Assembly (NCBI RefSeq): GCF_009765975.1
Contig: NZ_LMUJ01000085.1
Coordinates: 3,454-67,453 of the forward strand
DNA: 64,000 bases
Source of the DNA: Acidisphaera sp. S103
Lineage (GTDB): Bacteria > Pseudomonadota > Alphaproteobacteria > Acetobacterales > Acetobacteraceae
Direction: 5' to 3'
Shown: in pieces, positions 52,715 to 61,238 of the stretch
How positions within the stretch are numbered: the first letter of the stretch is position 1
How the letters are laid out: every line of letters starts with the position of its first letter
The notes under the pieces: generated by a model
The model's database searches: none
Seen by the model: the letters and a program-made list of their open reading frames with translations, nothing else
Told to the model about the DNA's origin: nothing
Position numbers and translations under genes: made by a program

Positions 52715-54595
52715 ATGCGGCAGGCCGAGATACCGGCGTCCGTCGCCGGTTGGGCCGCCGCACCGGAATCGGGACGTTTATGGGTCATGGACGCCGCCCT
52801 CGATGTCGTCGTTGCGGTCGCGATATTTGGCGAACTCGCGGCGGTGATCACCGATGTCCTGGGTCGCACGCTGTTCGACGCGCCGCTGCTGTGGGCGGAT
52901 GAGGTGGGCGGCCTCGCGCTGACGATGATCGCGTTCATCGGCGGCGCGGTGGCGTATCGCCGCGATCAGCACATCGCTGTCCGGGTGCTGGTAGATGGAC
53001 TGCCGCCCCGGCTGCGCGCCCCAATGTACGCGGCCGCGGACTGGCTGGTGCTGGAAACCGCCGTGGTGTGCTTCGTGACATCCTTTCCCCTGTTGATCTC
53101 GCGATGGGATGAGTTGACGCCGCTGTTGCAAATGCACGGCACGTGGCTGGCCCTGCCGCTGACGATCGGCATGGCACTCCTGGCGGTGTACGCGATTGCC
53201 CGGTTGCTGTCGCAGCCGCCTCGCGCGGTGCTGGTCAGCTTGGTGGTGTTGCTGATCCTGAATGGTGTGTTCTGGGCCGCGGCGCTGTATGGGCCGCCGC
53301 TGGGGTCGACTATGGCGATTACCCTGGCGATCGCCATCGTGTTGGTTACGGTATTGCTGGGGTTGCCGGTCGGTTTCGCGCTGGTGCTGGCGACCAGCCT
53401 CTTCCTGCGGCAGGTGTATCCAGCGGCGATGGTGGCGTTGCCGCAGAACATGGTGGATGGCGTGTCCCGCTTCGTGTTGTTGGCGCTGCCGTTCTTCATC
53501 CTCGTCGGCTTCGTCATGGAAGCGGGCGGTATCTCCCGCCGCCTGGTGTTGTTCGTGGCGGCTTTGGTGGGGCGTTTACGTGGCGGCCTGCTGCAAGTCG
53601 TCATCATCAACATGTACATCGTCTCCGGCATCTCCGGGTCGAAGGCGGCGGACGTCGCGGCGGTCGGGCTGGTGATGCGCGACATGCTCGACAAGGAGGG
53701 CTACGAACGCAGCGAAACAGCGGTCGTGCTGGCCTCCGCCGCGGCGATGGGTGAGTGCGTGCCGCCCAGCATCGCCATGCTGGTGCTGGGGTCGGTGACG
53801 TCGCTGTCGATGGGTGCGCTGTTCGCCGCCGGGCTGCTTCCCGCCGCTGTCATCGCGCTGTGCCTGATGGCACTGGTGTTCGTGCGGGTCCGCCGAACGC
53901 AACCCACCGGAGCGTCACCAGTCCGCGGATCGCTGCCAAGGCTGGCGCTGGACGCGATCCTGCCTTTCTCCATGCCGGTCCTGCTGTTCGCCGGCATCCT
54001 CAGCGGCTTCGCCACACCCACGGAGATTTCCGCCTTCGCCGTGCTGTACGGGCTCATCCTCGCGACATTGGTGTATCGAGAGGTCGGGTTGCGCGCACTG
54101 ACCCGTGTCGCCGCAGACGCCTCCACCGTGGCGGCGATGGTGCTGTTTACGCTGGCGGCGGCGCAGACATTTTCCTGGTCGCTGTCGGCGGCGCAGATGC
54201 CGCAGGCGTTGGCAGCGCTGGTGTTCTCCTGGCGCGACAACACCGTTCTGTTCCTGCTGGCCTCCATCGTCGCGCTGGTCGTGCTGGGATCGCTGCTGGA
54301 GGGGTTGCCGGCGCTGCTGATCCTGGCACCGCTGTTGCTGCCGATCGCCACGCAACTGGGGATCAGCGACCTGCATTACGGCATCGTATTGCTGATCGCG
54401 ATGGGGATCGGCGCCTTCCTGCCGCCCCTCGGCGTCGGCTTCTACATCGCCTGCGCCATCGCCCGCGCGCCGATGGGTGCGTCATCCCGAGCAATGATGC
54501 CGTATGTGGCGGTGCTGCTGGCAGGATTGCTGCTGGTGACGTTCGTGCCGTGGTTCACCCTGTCGCTGCCACGGGCGGTGGGACTGGCGCCGTAA
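52715..54595 (+). CDS. Fused TRAP transporter membrane protein DctQM
   Basis: A 626-aa inner-membrane protein with the small DctQ part (about residues 25-175, four helices, LLWADEVGGLALTMIAFIGGAVAYRRDQHIAV) joined to the large DctM part (about 190-620). The DctM part includes LPVGFALVLATSLFLRQ, ISGSKAADVAAVGLVM, and GAFLPPLGVGFYIACAI. Such fusions occur in many TRAP systems. It follows the 202-aa protein by 4 bp and precedes the SnoaL-like gene by 19 bp. Confidence 0.92.
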   Translation: MRQAEIPASVAGWAAAPESGRLWVMDAALDVVVAVAIFGELAAVITDVLGRTLFDAPLLWADEVGGLALTMIAFIGGAVAYRRDQHIAVRVLVDGLPPRLRAPMYAAADWLVLETAVVCFVTSFPLLISRWDELTPLLQMHGTWLALPLTIGMALLAVYAIARLLSQPPRAVLVSLVVLLILNGVFWAAALYGPPLGSTMAITLAIAIVLVTVLLGLPVGFALVLATSLFLRQVYPAAMVALPQNMVDGVSRFVLLALPFFILVGFVMEAGGISRRLVLFVAALVGRLRGGLLQVVIINMYIVSGISGSKAADVAAVGLVMRDMLDKEGYERSETAVVLASAAAMGECVPPSIAMLVLGSVTSLSMGALFAAGLLPAAVIALCLMALVFVRVRRTQPTGASPVRGSLPRLALDAILPFSMPVLLFAGILSGFATPTEISAFAVLYGLILATLVYREVGLRALTRVAADASTVAAMVLFTLAAAQTFSWSLSAAQMPQALAALVFSWRDNTVLFLLASIVALVVLGSLLEGLPALLILAPLLLPIATQLGISDLHYGIVLLIAMGIGAFLPPLGVGFYIACAIARAPMGASSRAMMPYVAVLLAGLLLVTFVPWFTLSLPRAVGLAP

Positions 54596-54614
54596 TAACC
54601 TGGAGAACAACCTG

Positions 54615-54989
54615 ATGTCAGACACGCAAATCATCGCCGACCGCGAGGCCGAATTGTACCGAGCGATGCTCGCATTCGACTACAACGCGCTGGATGCGAT
54701 CTTGTCGGATGAGGTCAGCTACATCCATTCCACGGCCGTAGTCGAAACGAAATCCGAATATTTCGCCGGAATGCGCCGCGGCCTGTACGAATACGGCGCC
54801 ATCGATATCCGAAGCGCCAACACGCGAATGTTCGATAGCGTTGCCATGACCACCGGCGTCATGGACATGCTGGTCGGTGCCAATGGGTCGGCGAAGGGCA
54901 CGATCCACCTTCAACACGTGCTGGTCTGGCGGTTGGAAGCCGGCACATGGCGGCTGTTGTTGCGGCAGGCGACCCGGATGCCGGCCTGA
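54615..54989 (+). CDS. SnoaL-like (NTF2 fold) protein, copy 1
   Basis: A 124-aa single-domain protein of the DUF4440/SnoaL-like type: ADREAELYRAMLAFDYNALDAILSDEVSYIHSTAVVETKSEYF is the characteristic cone-fold start, and LQHVLVWRLEAGTWRLLLRQATR the closing strand. It ends the TRAP operon and lies 2 bp from the convergent GntR gene. It may be an isomerase, dehydratase or binding protein for the imported acid. Confidence 0.82.
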   Translation: MSDTQIIADREAELYRAMLAFDYNALDAILSDEVSYIHSTAVVETKSEYFAGMRRGLYEYGAIDIRSANTRMFDSVAMTTGVMDMLVGANGSAKGTIHLQHVLVWRLEAGTWRLLLRQATRMPA

Positions 54990-54991
54990 CC

Positions 54992-55750
54992 TTATCGCTT
55001 CACTGCCTTGCGCGCCGGCTTCCGGGGCGCGAGAGCGGTTCGCCGGCGTTCCGTATCGTCCAGGTGCACCTGCATCGCCTCCCGCGCCATCGCGGTGTCG
55101 CGCGCCAGGATCGCGTCGCAGATCGCCTTGTGCAGCGGCAGGGTCACCGTCCGGTTCTGTTCGCTGTCGCGGTTGGTGATCCGCATCGACGTCACCAGGC
55201 TGGCGCGTATCGCATGCGCCACCGGCAGCAGGAATTCGTTGCGGGCGGCCCGCAGGCAGGCGATGTGGAACAGCACGTCCGCCGCCACGAACGCCGGTAC
55301 GTCGTTGCCGGCCACCACCATCGCTTCATACGCCTTGACGATCGCCGCGTGATCCTCGGCGGTGCCGCGCCGGGCAGCCAGTTCGGCGGCGGCGGGCTCG
55401 ATGATGCGGCGCAGTTCCATCAAGTGGTCGAGGTTGTCGTCGATCGGTTCCGCCGGGTCGTCGCGCCAGCCCAGGATGGCCGGGTCAAGCTGGCTCCAGT
55501 CCGAACGGGGGCGGACGATGGTGCCGCGACGGGGCTTGGCGTCGAGCAGTCCCTTCGCGGAAAGAACGTTCAGCGCCTCCCGCAGCACGGTGCGGCTGAC
55601 GTCGTAGCGGGACAGCAGCTTTTCTTCGTTGGGGAGTGTCTCACCCGGCAGCAGCCGGCCGCGCACGATGTCGCCGCCGAGTTGTTCGACGAGTTGCTCG
55701 CGCAGGTTCCGTTTCAGGGGCAGCGCGGCCGGATGATCGGGTGACATCAT
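54992..55750 (-). CDS. GntR-family regulator, FCD (FadR) subfamily
   Basis: A 252-aa repressor-type regulator. The N-terminal winged helix (LREQLVEQLGGDIVRGRLLPGETLPNEEKLLSRYDVSRTVLREALNVLSAKGLL) is followed by an FCD effector domain (DHLMELRRIIEPAAAELAARRG and later metal-binding histidines). It lies between the TRAP operon and two hydroxyacid dehydrogenases, so it is the likely regulator of the island, responding to a hydroxy acid. TAGTAT half-site sequence lies in its upstream region. Confidence 0.9.
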   Translation of the reverse strand: MMSPDHPAALPLKRNLREQLVEQLGGDIVRGRLLPGETLPNEEKLLSRYDVSRTVLREALNVLSAKGLLDAKPRRGTIVRPRSDWSQLDPAILGWRDDPAEPIDDNLDHLMELRRIIEPAAAELAARRGTAEDHAAIVKAYEAMVVAGNDVPAFVAADVLFHIACLRAARNEFLLPVAHAIRASLVTSMRITNRDSEQNRTVTLPLHKAICDAILARDTAMAREAMQVHLDDTERRRTALAPRKPARKAVKR

Positions 55751-55829
55751 ATAGTATTATCGTCTGGCCGAGGTGCCAGCGTCAATGTAATCCAGCGTCA
55801 ATGTAATTGGGTACCACACAACCACCCGA
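55751..55829. promoter_or_regulatory. Promoter region of the GntR gene
   Basis: A 79-bp gap. The AT-rich stretch at 55748-55763 contains TAGTAT, half of the TNGTNNNACNA box found at 58329. Autoregulation is plausible. Confidence 0.4.
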
Positions 55830-56756
55830 TCACCCCAACCGGCGGCGCACCCCATAAACCTCCGGATTGACGACAAATGCCGGGCACCGGCCATCGAACT
55901 CGTCCAGGATCGCCTGCACCGCCGCGTGCCCGACCCGCACCATGGCACTGCCGGTTTGTCCCGCGACATGCGGCGACAGCAGCACGTTCGGCATCGACCG
56001 CAGCGGCGAGTCCGGCGGTAACGGCTCCACGGCGTAGGTGTCCAGCGCCGCGCCTGCCAGATGCCCGGTATTCAGCGCGGCGATCAAGGCTGCCTCATCG
56101 ACCAATTCGCCGCGGGCGGTGTTGACCAGCACCGCACCCGGTTTCATCGCGGCGATTGCATCGGCACCGATAATCCCCGCATTCTCCGGCACCAGTCGCA
56201 GATGCAACGATACGATATCCGCCCGGCGCAACAGTTCGTCCAGCTTCACGGTCGGAACCGAGGGCAGGGGAGCATCCCGTCGACCGGGTTCGGAGGCCAG
56301 CACCTCCATCCCAAAGGCCTGGGCAACACGCGCCACCCGCATCCCGACCGCCCCGCAGCCGACGATTCCCAGCGTGCTGCCCTCCAGCGCACCACCCACC
56401 AACGGCTCGCGCGACCACAGCCCCTCGCGCATGCTAGCGTCTGCGGCAACCACCTTACGAAGCAAACCCAGCAGCAGGGCAATGGTATACTCGGCAACAG
56501 CCCCGGCATTTGCCGGCCCCGTTGTCGTAACGATGACGCCCCGCGCGGTCGCCGCCGGCAGATCCACCCCGTCGCTCCCCGCACCATGCCGCGCGATGAT
56601 GCGCAGGTGCGGTGCCGCCTGGATAACGCCGGCGGTAACCACCCCCAGCCGTGCAAGGATGGCATCCGCGTCCCGACAGGCCTCGCTCAACGTAGCCTCA
56701 TCCGGATACCCATCCAGAATCCGCAGCTCCGCTCGGGTCCGGAGGCGCGCGACCAC
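55830..56756 (-). CDS. D-2-hydroxyacid dehydrogenase, copy 1
   Basis: NAD-dependent D-2-hydroxyacid dehydrogenase (308 aa from the GTG at 56756). The Rossmann motif LGIVGCGAVGMRVARVAQAFGM, the catalytic Arg in NTARGELVD, Glu in AVEPLPPDSPL and His in LLSPHVAGQTG are clear. The first strand LVVLTDNTVHPE lies upstream of any canonical start; the frame is open to the TAG that ends the previous gene, so initiation may be at an ACG at 56795 (which has GGAGGG 7 bp before) or by readthrough. Otherwise the first strand is lost. Confidence 0.85.
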   Translation of the reverse strand: MVARLRTRAELRILDGYPDEATLSEACRDADAILARLGVVTAGVIQAAPHLRIIARHGAGSDGVDLPAATARGVIVTTTGPANAGAVAEYTIALLLGLLRKVVAADASMREGLWSREPLVGGALEGSTLGIVGCGAVGMRVARVAQAFGMEVLASEPGRRDAPLPSVPTVKLDELLRRADIVSLHLRLVPENAGIIGADAIAAMKPGAVLVNTARGELVDEAALIAALNTGHLAGAALDTYAVEPLPPDSPLRSMPNVLLSPHVAGQTGSAMVRVGHAAVQAILDEFDGRCPAFVVNPEVYGVRRRLG

Positions 56757-56795
56757 CTCCGGATGGACGGTGTTATCTGTGAGTACGACGAGCGT

Positions 56796-57221
56796 CTAAA
56801 GACCCTCCAGCACGTAGTCGTGGTCGTGCAGGACAACACGACGCTGGAACTTCCACTGTCCGCCGATCTTCCGCAGTTCGCAGTCGTAACGGCCAGGCGC
56901 CATCAGGCTGCTCTTCCCGTCCTTGGTCAGGAACACCGTCAGATAGCACGTCGCATGCGCGCGATTGCCATCTACCGTCATCATCAGGTTGGACAGCACG
57001 TGCCGCAATTGCGACCCGCCGGCCTGAAAACGAGCGAAACGATGCGCGAACGCGGTGATGGCGGCGCGTCCGGTGTGCTCACCCACCGCGGGGCTGACCA
57101 GTGTTCCGTCTTCGGCGAAGCAGTCGATGACGGTGTCGGCATCGCCCGCGTCGAGCGCACAGGTATAGCGCACGAACAGGTCGTTGATGCCGAACCGGTC
57201 CTCGATCGAGGGCGATGCCAT
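56796..57221 (-). CDS. SnoaL-like (NTF2 fold) protein, copy 2
   Basis: A 141-aa SnoaL_4-type protein. IEDRFGINDLFVRYTCALDAGDADTVIDCFAEDGTLVSP is the family start, and HDHDYVLEGL the end. GGAGG lies 8 bp before the ATG at 57221, which decides the start; the frame extends further upstream but without signals. It is not similar in detail to copy 1 at 54615. It lies between two hydroxyacid dehydrogenases on the same strand, and its TAG is in the same frame as the next gene. Confidence 0.85.
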   Translation of the reverse strand: MASPSIEDRFGINDLFVRYTCALDAGDADTVIDCFAEDGTLVSPAVGEHTGRAAITAFAHRFARFQAGGSQLRHVLSNLMMTVDGNRAHATCYLTVFLTKDGKSSLMAPGRYDCELRKIGGQWKFQRRVVLHDHDYVLEGL

Positions 57222-57232
57222 TCGGTTGCCTC

Positions 57233-58285
57233 CTATGCCAGTTGATCGGGACGGAAGCCGATGATCTGCTCGAACCGGTCGGAATAGCGGTCCCAGATCT
57301 CGGGGTTCACCAGGCGGGGCGGCACGCGGCCGCGCAGCAGTGCGATCCATTGTTCGGCGGCGGCGATCGACATGTCGTACAGCGTCTCGATCGTGACGCC
57401 GGCGATATGCGGGGTGGCCATGACGTTGTCGAGATGCAGCAGCGGATGATCGGACGGCGGCGGCTCGACATCGAATACGTCGATCCCGGCACCGGCGATG
57501 CGGCCAGCCTTCAGCGCGTCGACCAGCGGGCCTTCCTGGTGGATTTTGCCGCGCGCGGTGTTGATGAAATACGCATTCGGCTTCATCCGCGCGAACGCCT
57601 CGGCGCCGAACATGCCCAGGGTTTCGCTGTTGCGCGGGCAATGCACGGTGATGAAGTCGGATTCAGCCAGCAATGTCGGAAAATCCACCTTCTGCGCGCC
57701 CCGTTCGGCGACCTGCTGCTCACTCAGATACGGATCGCACGCCAGCACCCGCATATCGAACGCATTGGCAAATTTCGCGGTCAGCCGCCCGATCTGGCCG
57801 ATACCGACGATGCCGACGGTCTTGCCCTTGATGTTGTTGCCCGACAGCGTCATCCGGTCGTTTGCCGTGCCGTTGACCATCGCCCGGTGCGTGTAGCCGA
57901 CCTTCTTGGTCAGACCGAGCATCAGGGCGATGGCATGTTCGGCGACGGGTTCGCTGTTGGTGCCGGACTGGTTGACGACGATCACGCCGGCGGCGTTGCA
58001 GGCATCCACATCGATCACGTCGTAGCCGGCACCGGCCGAGGAAATGGCCAGCATGTTTGGGCAGCGCGCCAGCAGCGCGGCATCGCCGAACCACGGTTCC
58101 TTCAGTTCGGTACGGGCACTGATCTGGTAGCCGACGGCGGTTTCCAGCGGCGGCCAGTTATCGGCATCGGGATCGGCGTACTGCAGCCGCGTCAGTTCGA
58201 TGTCGTCCTCCGCATTGAGAACCCGTTCCGCGATCGGGTCGAACCAGCGCTCGAAATAAACCAGCCGCTTGCGATTAAGTGCCAT
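57233..58285 (-). CDS. D-2-hydroxyacid dehydrogenase, copy 2
   Basis: NAD-dependent D-2-hydroxyacid dehydrogenase (350 aa). GKTVGIVGIGQIGRLTAKFANAF is the nucleotide fold, and the triad is Arg in NTARGKIHQ, Glu in DVEPPPSDHPL and His in ATPHIAGVT. It is longer than copy 1, with an N-terminal insertion around PDADNWPPLETAVGYQIS. It is first of the minus-strand dehydrogenase operon, divergent from an MFS gene with a FadR-type box between them. Confidence 0.9.
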   Translation of the reverse strand: MALNRKRLVYFERWFDPIAERVLNAEDDIELTRLQYADPDADNWPPLETAVGYQISARTELKEPWFGDAALLARCPNMLAISSAGAGYDVIDVDACNAAGVIVVNQSGTNSEPVAEHAIALMLGLTKKVGYTHRAMVNGTANDRMTLSGNNIKGKTVGIVGIGQIGRLTAKFANAFDMRVLACDPYLSEQQVAERGAQKVDFPTLLAESDFITVHCPRNSETLGMFGAEAFARMKPNAYFINTARGKIHQEGPLVDALKAGRIAGAGIDVFDVEPPPSDHPLLHLDNVMATPHIAGVTIETLYDMSIAAAEQWIALLRGRVPPRLVNPEIWDRYSDRFEQIIGFRPDQLA

Positions 58286-58328
58286 CGGTACCGCTTTCCT
58301 CTCTGTCCCAACGCTCGTTGGGCTGATA

Positions 58329-58339
58329 TTGTCATACTA
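58329..58339. promoter_or_regulatory. FadR/GntR-type operator TTGTCATACTA
   Basis: Matches TNGTNNNACNA, the consensus of FadR-subfamily GntR regulators, on both strands. It lies in the 106-bp divergent gap between the dehydrogenase and MFS genes, near the FCD-type regulator gene at 54992. Confidence 0.6.
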
Positions 58340-58391
58340 ATCGGCGGGCTTGGGTGTCAACGAAGCCCCGGCGTGGGGAGGGGCTGGCGCG

Positions 58392-59672
58392 ATGCAACAC
58401 AAACGTCGTTACATAGTCTATGTGCTGTTGTTTCTGTTCCTGTCGATCTATTCGCTGGATCGGGCGATGATGGGCGTGGTCGGCAGCACGATCGCGAAGG
58501 AAATGCAGATCGGTCCGGTCGCGCTGGGCTATTTGTTTTCCTCCTATCTGTGGCTTTACGCGCTGACATTGCTGCCCGCCGGTGCGATCACCGATCGTGT
58601 CGGCCCCTGGCGCATGAGCACGGTCGCCGCCGGCGGCTGGTCGATCTTCCAGATGCTGGGTGGCTTCGCCACGTCGCTGGGGTTTCTGCTGGTAAGCCGC
58701 CTGGGCCTGGGCGTGTTCGAATCCGCGGCCAATCCCTGTGCGCACAGCGCCATCCGCGAATGGACGCCGCGTGGCGAACGCGGCTTCGTGACGGCGATCT
58801 GGTACAGCGGCACCAACGCCGGCCCGGCGCTGGGCACGCCACTGGTCGCCTGGCTGACGACTGTCTATGGCTGGCGGTCGGCGTTCTTCGTGACCGGAAT
58901 CCTCGGCCTGGTCTGGGTCGCCATCTGGTTGCCGCTGTATCGATCGCCCGACCGCGCACGCTGGCTGACCGAAACCGAGCGGACAAAAATCCTCGCCGAA
59001 CGCGACGGCACGCCGAAGGCACTGGCGGAAGGCGCCGTCGGGTATCGCGGCCTGCTGCTGGAAACGCCGACGCTGTGGGGCCTGGCGCTGGCCCAGGGCT
59101 GCATCAACTACACGTCCTATTTCTTCCTGGCCTGGCTGCCCGGGTTCCTGCAGGCGTCCTATCACCTGACGGTCATGCAGGCGGGCGGCTACACCGCCGT
59201 GCCGTTTGCCCTGAGCACCGTGCTGAGCATCGCCCTGAGTTACGGCTGCGACCGCGTGCTGACCCCCAGGGCCATCTATGACGGCAAGCGCCGATACGCC
59301 GTGGCGTTGGGCGCGCTGCTGTCGGCGAGCATCGTACTGACGCCGTATGTCGGCTCGATCGGACTGGCGACGGCGGTGCTGACCGTCGCCCTGACGTTCA
59401 ACACCTTCGCGCAATCGATGAATTTCGCGCTGGCGAACGATCGCCTGCGATCACCCGCCGACGTCGGACGCACCTACGCGTTTTTCACCCTGGGCGGCAT
59501 CACGTTCGGCATCCTGGGTCCGATCGTCACTGGATATCTGGTGGCGCTGACCGGGAATTTCAAAATCGCGCTGGTGCTGTGCGGGGGGCTGTCGATCCTG
59601 GCGGTGATCCTTGTCAGCACGCTGACCCATCGCCCGCTTGGCGAACGACGGACCGTGACGCAGGCCGCATAA
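58392..59672 (+). CDS. MFS transporter, carboxylate (ACS-like) type, copy A
   Basis: Twelve-helix carrier of 426 aa. IYSLDRAMMGVVGSTI in helix 1, GAITDRVGPWRM as motif A, and RLGLGVFESAANPCAHSAIREW fit the ACS family. The ATG at 58392 has GGGAGGGG upstream; a longer frame from 58350 is less likely. Located beside a hydroxyacid dehydrogenase and a GntR box, it may import the same or a related hydroxy acid as the TRAP system. Confidence 0.87.
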   Translation: MQHKRRYIVYVLLFLFLSIYSLDRAMMGVVGSTIAKEMQIGPVALGYLFSSYLWLYALTLLPAGAITDRVGPWRMSTVAAGGWSIFQMLGGFATSLGFLLVSRLGLGVFESAANPCAHSAIREWTPRGERGFVTAIWYSGTNAGPALGTPLVAWLTTVYGWRSAFFVTGILGLVWVAIWLPLYRSPDRARWLTETERTKILAERDGTPKALAEGAVGYRGLLLETPTLWGLALAQGCINYTSYFFLAWLPGFLQASYHLTVMQAGGYTAVPFALSTVLSIALSYGCDRVLTPRAIYDGKRRYAVALGALLSASIVLTPYVGSIGLATAVLTVALTFNTFAQSMNFALANDRLRSPADVGRTYAFFTLGGITFGILGPIVTGYLVALTGNFKIALVLCGGLSILAVILVSTLTHRPLGERRTVTQAA

Positions 59673-59694
59673 GGGGGGAATGGCTGGCCGAGCG

Positions 59695-59731
59695 TTGACA
59701 CACCGTGCATGCCACCGGATATCATATGATA
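59695..59731 (+). promoter_or_regulatory. Promoter with overlapping palindrome before second MFS gene
   Basis: TTGACA at 59695-59700 is followed 17 bp later by GATATC and 19 bp later by TATCAT. TATCATATGATA at 59720-59731 is a perfect 12-bp palindrome over this -10 region, 20 bp before the ATG. Such a place suits a repressor site; the local GntR protein is a candidate. Confidence 0.55.
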
Positions 59732-59751
59732 AATGATCGGGAGCTGCGGAC

Positions 59752-61041
59752 ATGGTCCAGGAAAAATTTGTCATCGGGAAGGTGGCGCGACGGTTCGTTC
59801 CGTTACTGATCACGGCGGCTTTCCTGGCCTATCTGGACCGGGTGAACGTCAGTTTCGCGGCCATCACCCTGAACCGGGATATCGGACTGTCCGCCGCCGC
59901 GTACGGCTTCGGGGCCGGCGTGTTCTTCCTGCCCTATGTGTTGTTCGAGGTGCCCTCCAACGTCATTCTCGAACGGGTCGGCGCCAGACGGTGGCTGTCA
60001 CGCATCATGCTGAGTTGGGGCCTGGTTTCCCTCTGCATGGTCTTCGTCCGCGGTGAATACAGCTTCTATGCCGTCCGCGCCCTGCTCGGTTTTGCCGAGG
60101 CGGGCCTGTATCCCGGTGTCGTGTTCTTCCTGACCACGTGGTTCCCGTCCTCGTATCGTGCCCGTATCGGTGGGCTGTTCTGGCTGTCCATCCCGCTGTC
60201 CACGGTTATCGGCGCGCCGGTATCCGGCCTGATTCTGGGTCTCGATGGTGTCCTGGGTCTGCGGGGCTGGATGTGGCTGTTCGTTCTGGAGGCGTTGCCG
60301 ACGTTGATCCTGGCATTCGTGCTGCTGCGCGTGTTGACCGACCGCCCGAGCGAAGCCGCCTGGCTCAGCGCTGAGGAACGCGAATGGTTGGTCAAGCGCA
60401 TGGCAGCCGAACAGACGGACGCCGCGCATGGCCATGCGCCGCTGGACGCCTTGCGCAACCCGCGCGTTCTCGCGCTGGGTCTGGTCTGCTTCGGGGCGGT
60501 TATCATCAACTATGGTCTCAGTTTTTTCCTGCCGCAGATCGTGAAAGGGTTCGGTCTGTCGAATACGATGGTGGGAATGGTCTCCGCATTGCCCTACGTG
60601 GCGGCGCTGTTCGGTATCATGACGTTCGGATTCATTTCGGACGCAACGCAGAACCGGCGAGGCTGCGCGGGGGCGGCGATCGTCCTGTGCGCGGCGTGCC
60701 TGGCGGTGTCCACGCTGTTCGATGCACCGGTGGCGAAGATGGCGATCCTTGTCGTGGCTGGATTTTTCATGTTCGGCTACCTGCCGGCGTTCTGGGCGCT
60801 GCCGGAACGGATTCTGCAAGGCCCGGCCCTGGCGGCGGCTATCGCGACGATCAATTCGATCGCCAACATCGCTGGTTTCACCGGGCCTTATCTGATGGGG
60901 TATTTGTATCAGCAGACTGGCAGCTACCGGATTGGCCTGCTCGCGCTGGCGGTCATCGGCGCGGCATTGTCGTTGCTGTTGTTTGGGATCAGGACGCGGC
61001 GGGTCGAGGTCTGGGACGGGCGTGAGGCCCGGGCAAGGTAG
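59752..61041 (+). CDS. MFS transporter, ACS family, copy B
   Basis: Twelve-helix carrier of 429 aa. FLAYLDRVNVSFAAITLNRDIGLSAAAYGFGAGVFF at the N-terminus, VPSNVILERVGARRW and LLGFAEAGLYPGVVFFLTTWFPSSYRARIGGLF are strong ACS marks (tartrate/vanillate/phthalate importers). It is quite different in detail from copy A at 58392. No other gene overlaps; a promoter with operator precedes it. Confidence 0.9.
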   Translation: MVQEKFVIGKVARRFVPLLITAAFLAYLDRVNVSFAAITLNRDIGLSAAAYGFGAGVFFLPYVLFEVPSNVILERVGARRWLSRIMLSWGLVSLCMVFVRGEYSFYAVRALLGFAEAGLYPGVVFFLTTWFPSSYRARIGGLFWLSIPLSTVIGAPVSGLILGLDGVLGLRGWMWLFVLEALPTLILAFVLLRVLTDRPSEAAWLSAEEREWLVKRMAAEQTDAAHGHAPLDALRNPRVLALGLVCFGAVIINYGLSFFLPQIVKGFGLSNTMVGMVSALPYVAALFGIMTFGFISDATQNRRGCAGAAIVLCAACLAVSTLFDAPVAKMAILVVAGFFMFGYLPAFWALPERILQGPALAAAIATINSIANIAGFTGPYLMGYLYQQTGSYRIGLLALAVIGAALSLLLFGIRTRRVEVWDGREARAR

Positions 61042-61238
61042 AGAGCGGCTGGGGTGGGGGCCAGACAACACGGCTCCTCGATGAACCGGATGCCAGCGCC
61101 GGACCTGAATTGACAAGGTCCACTTCGCGTCGCCAATGACTCAAATGTAACCGCTCTGCCTTCGGCCATTTACGATCATCGGGAACCGGCGGCTACCAGC
61201 GATATTCGCTGGTGCCCCCGACGATCGATAACGGAGTC

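Noticed and set aside
57215-59281. 688-codon open frame on the plus strand
   Set aside because: Runs antisense to a D-2-hydroxyacid dehydrogenase and out of frame through an MFS gene; a high-GC shadow.
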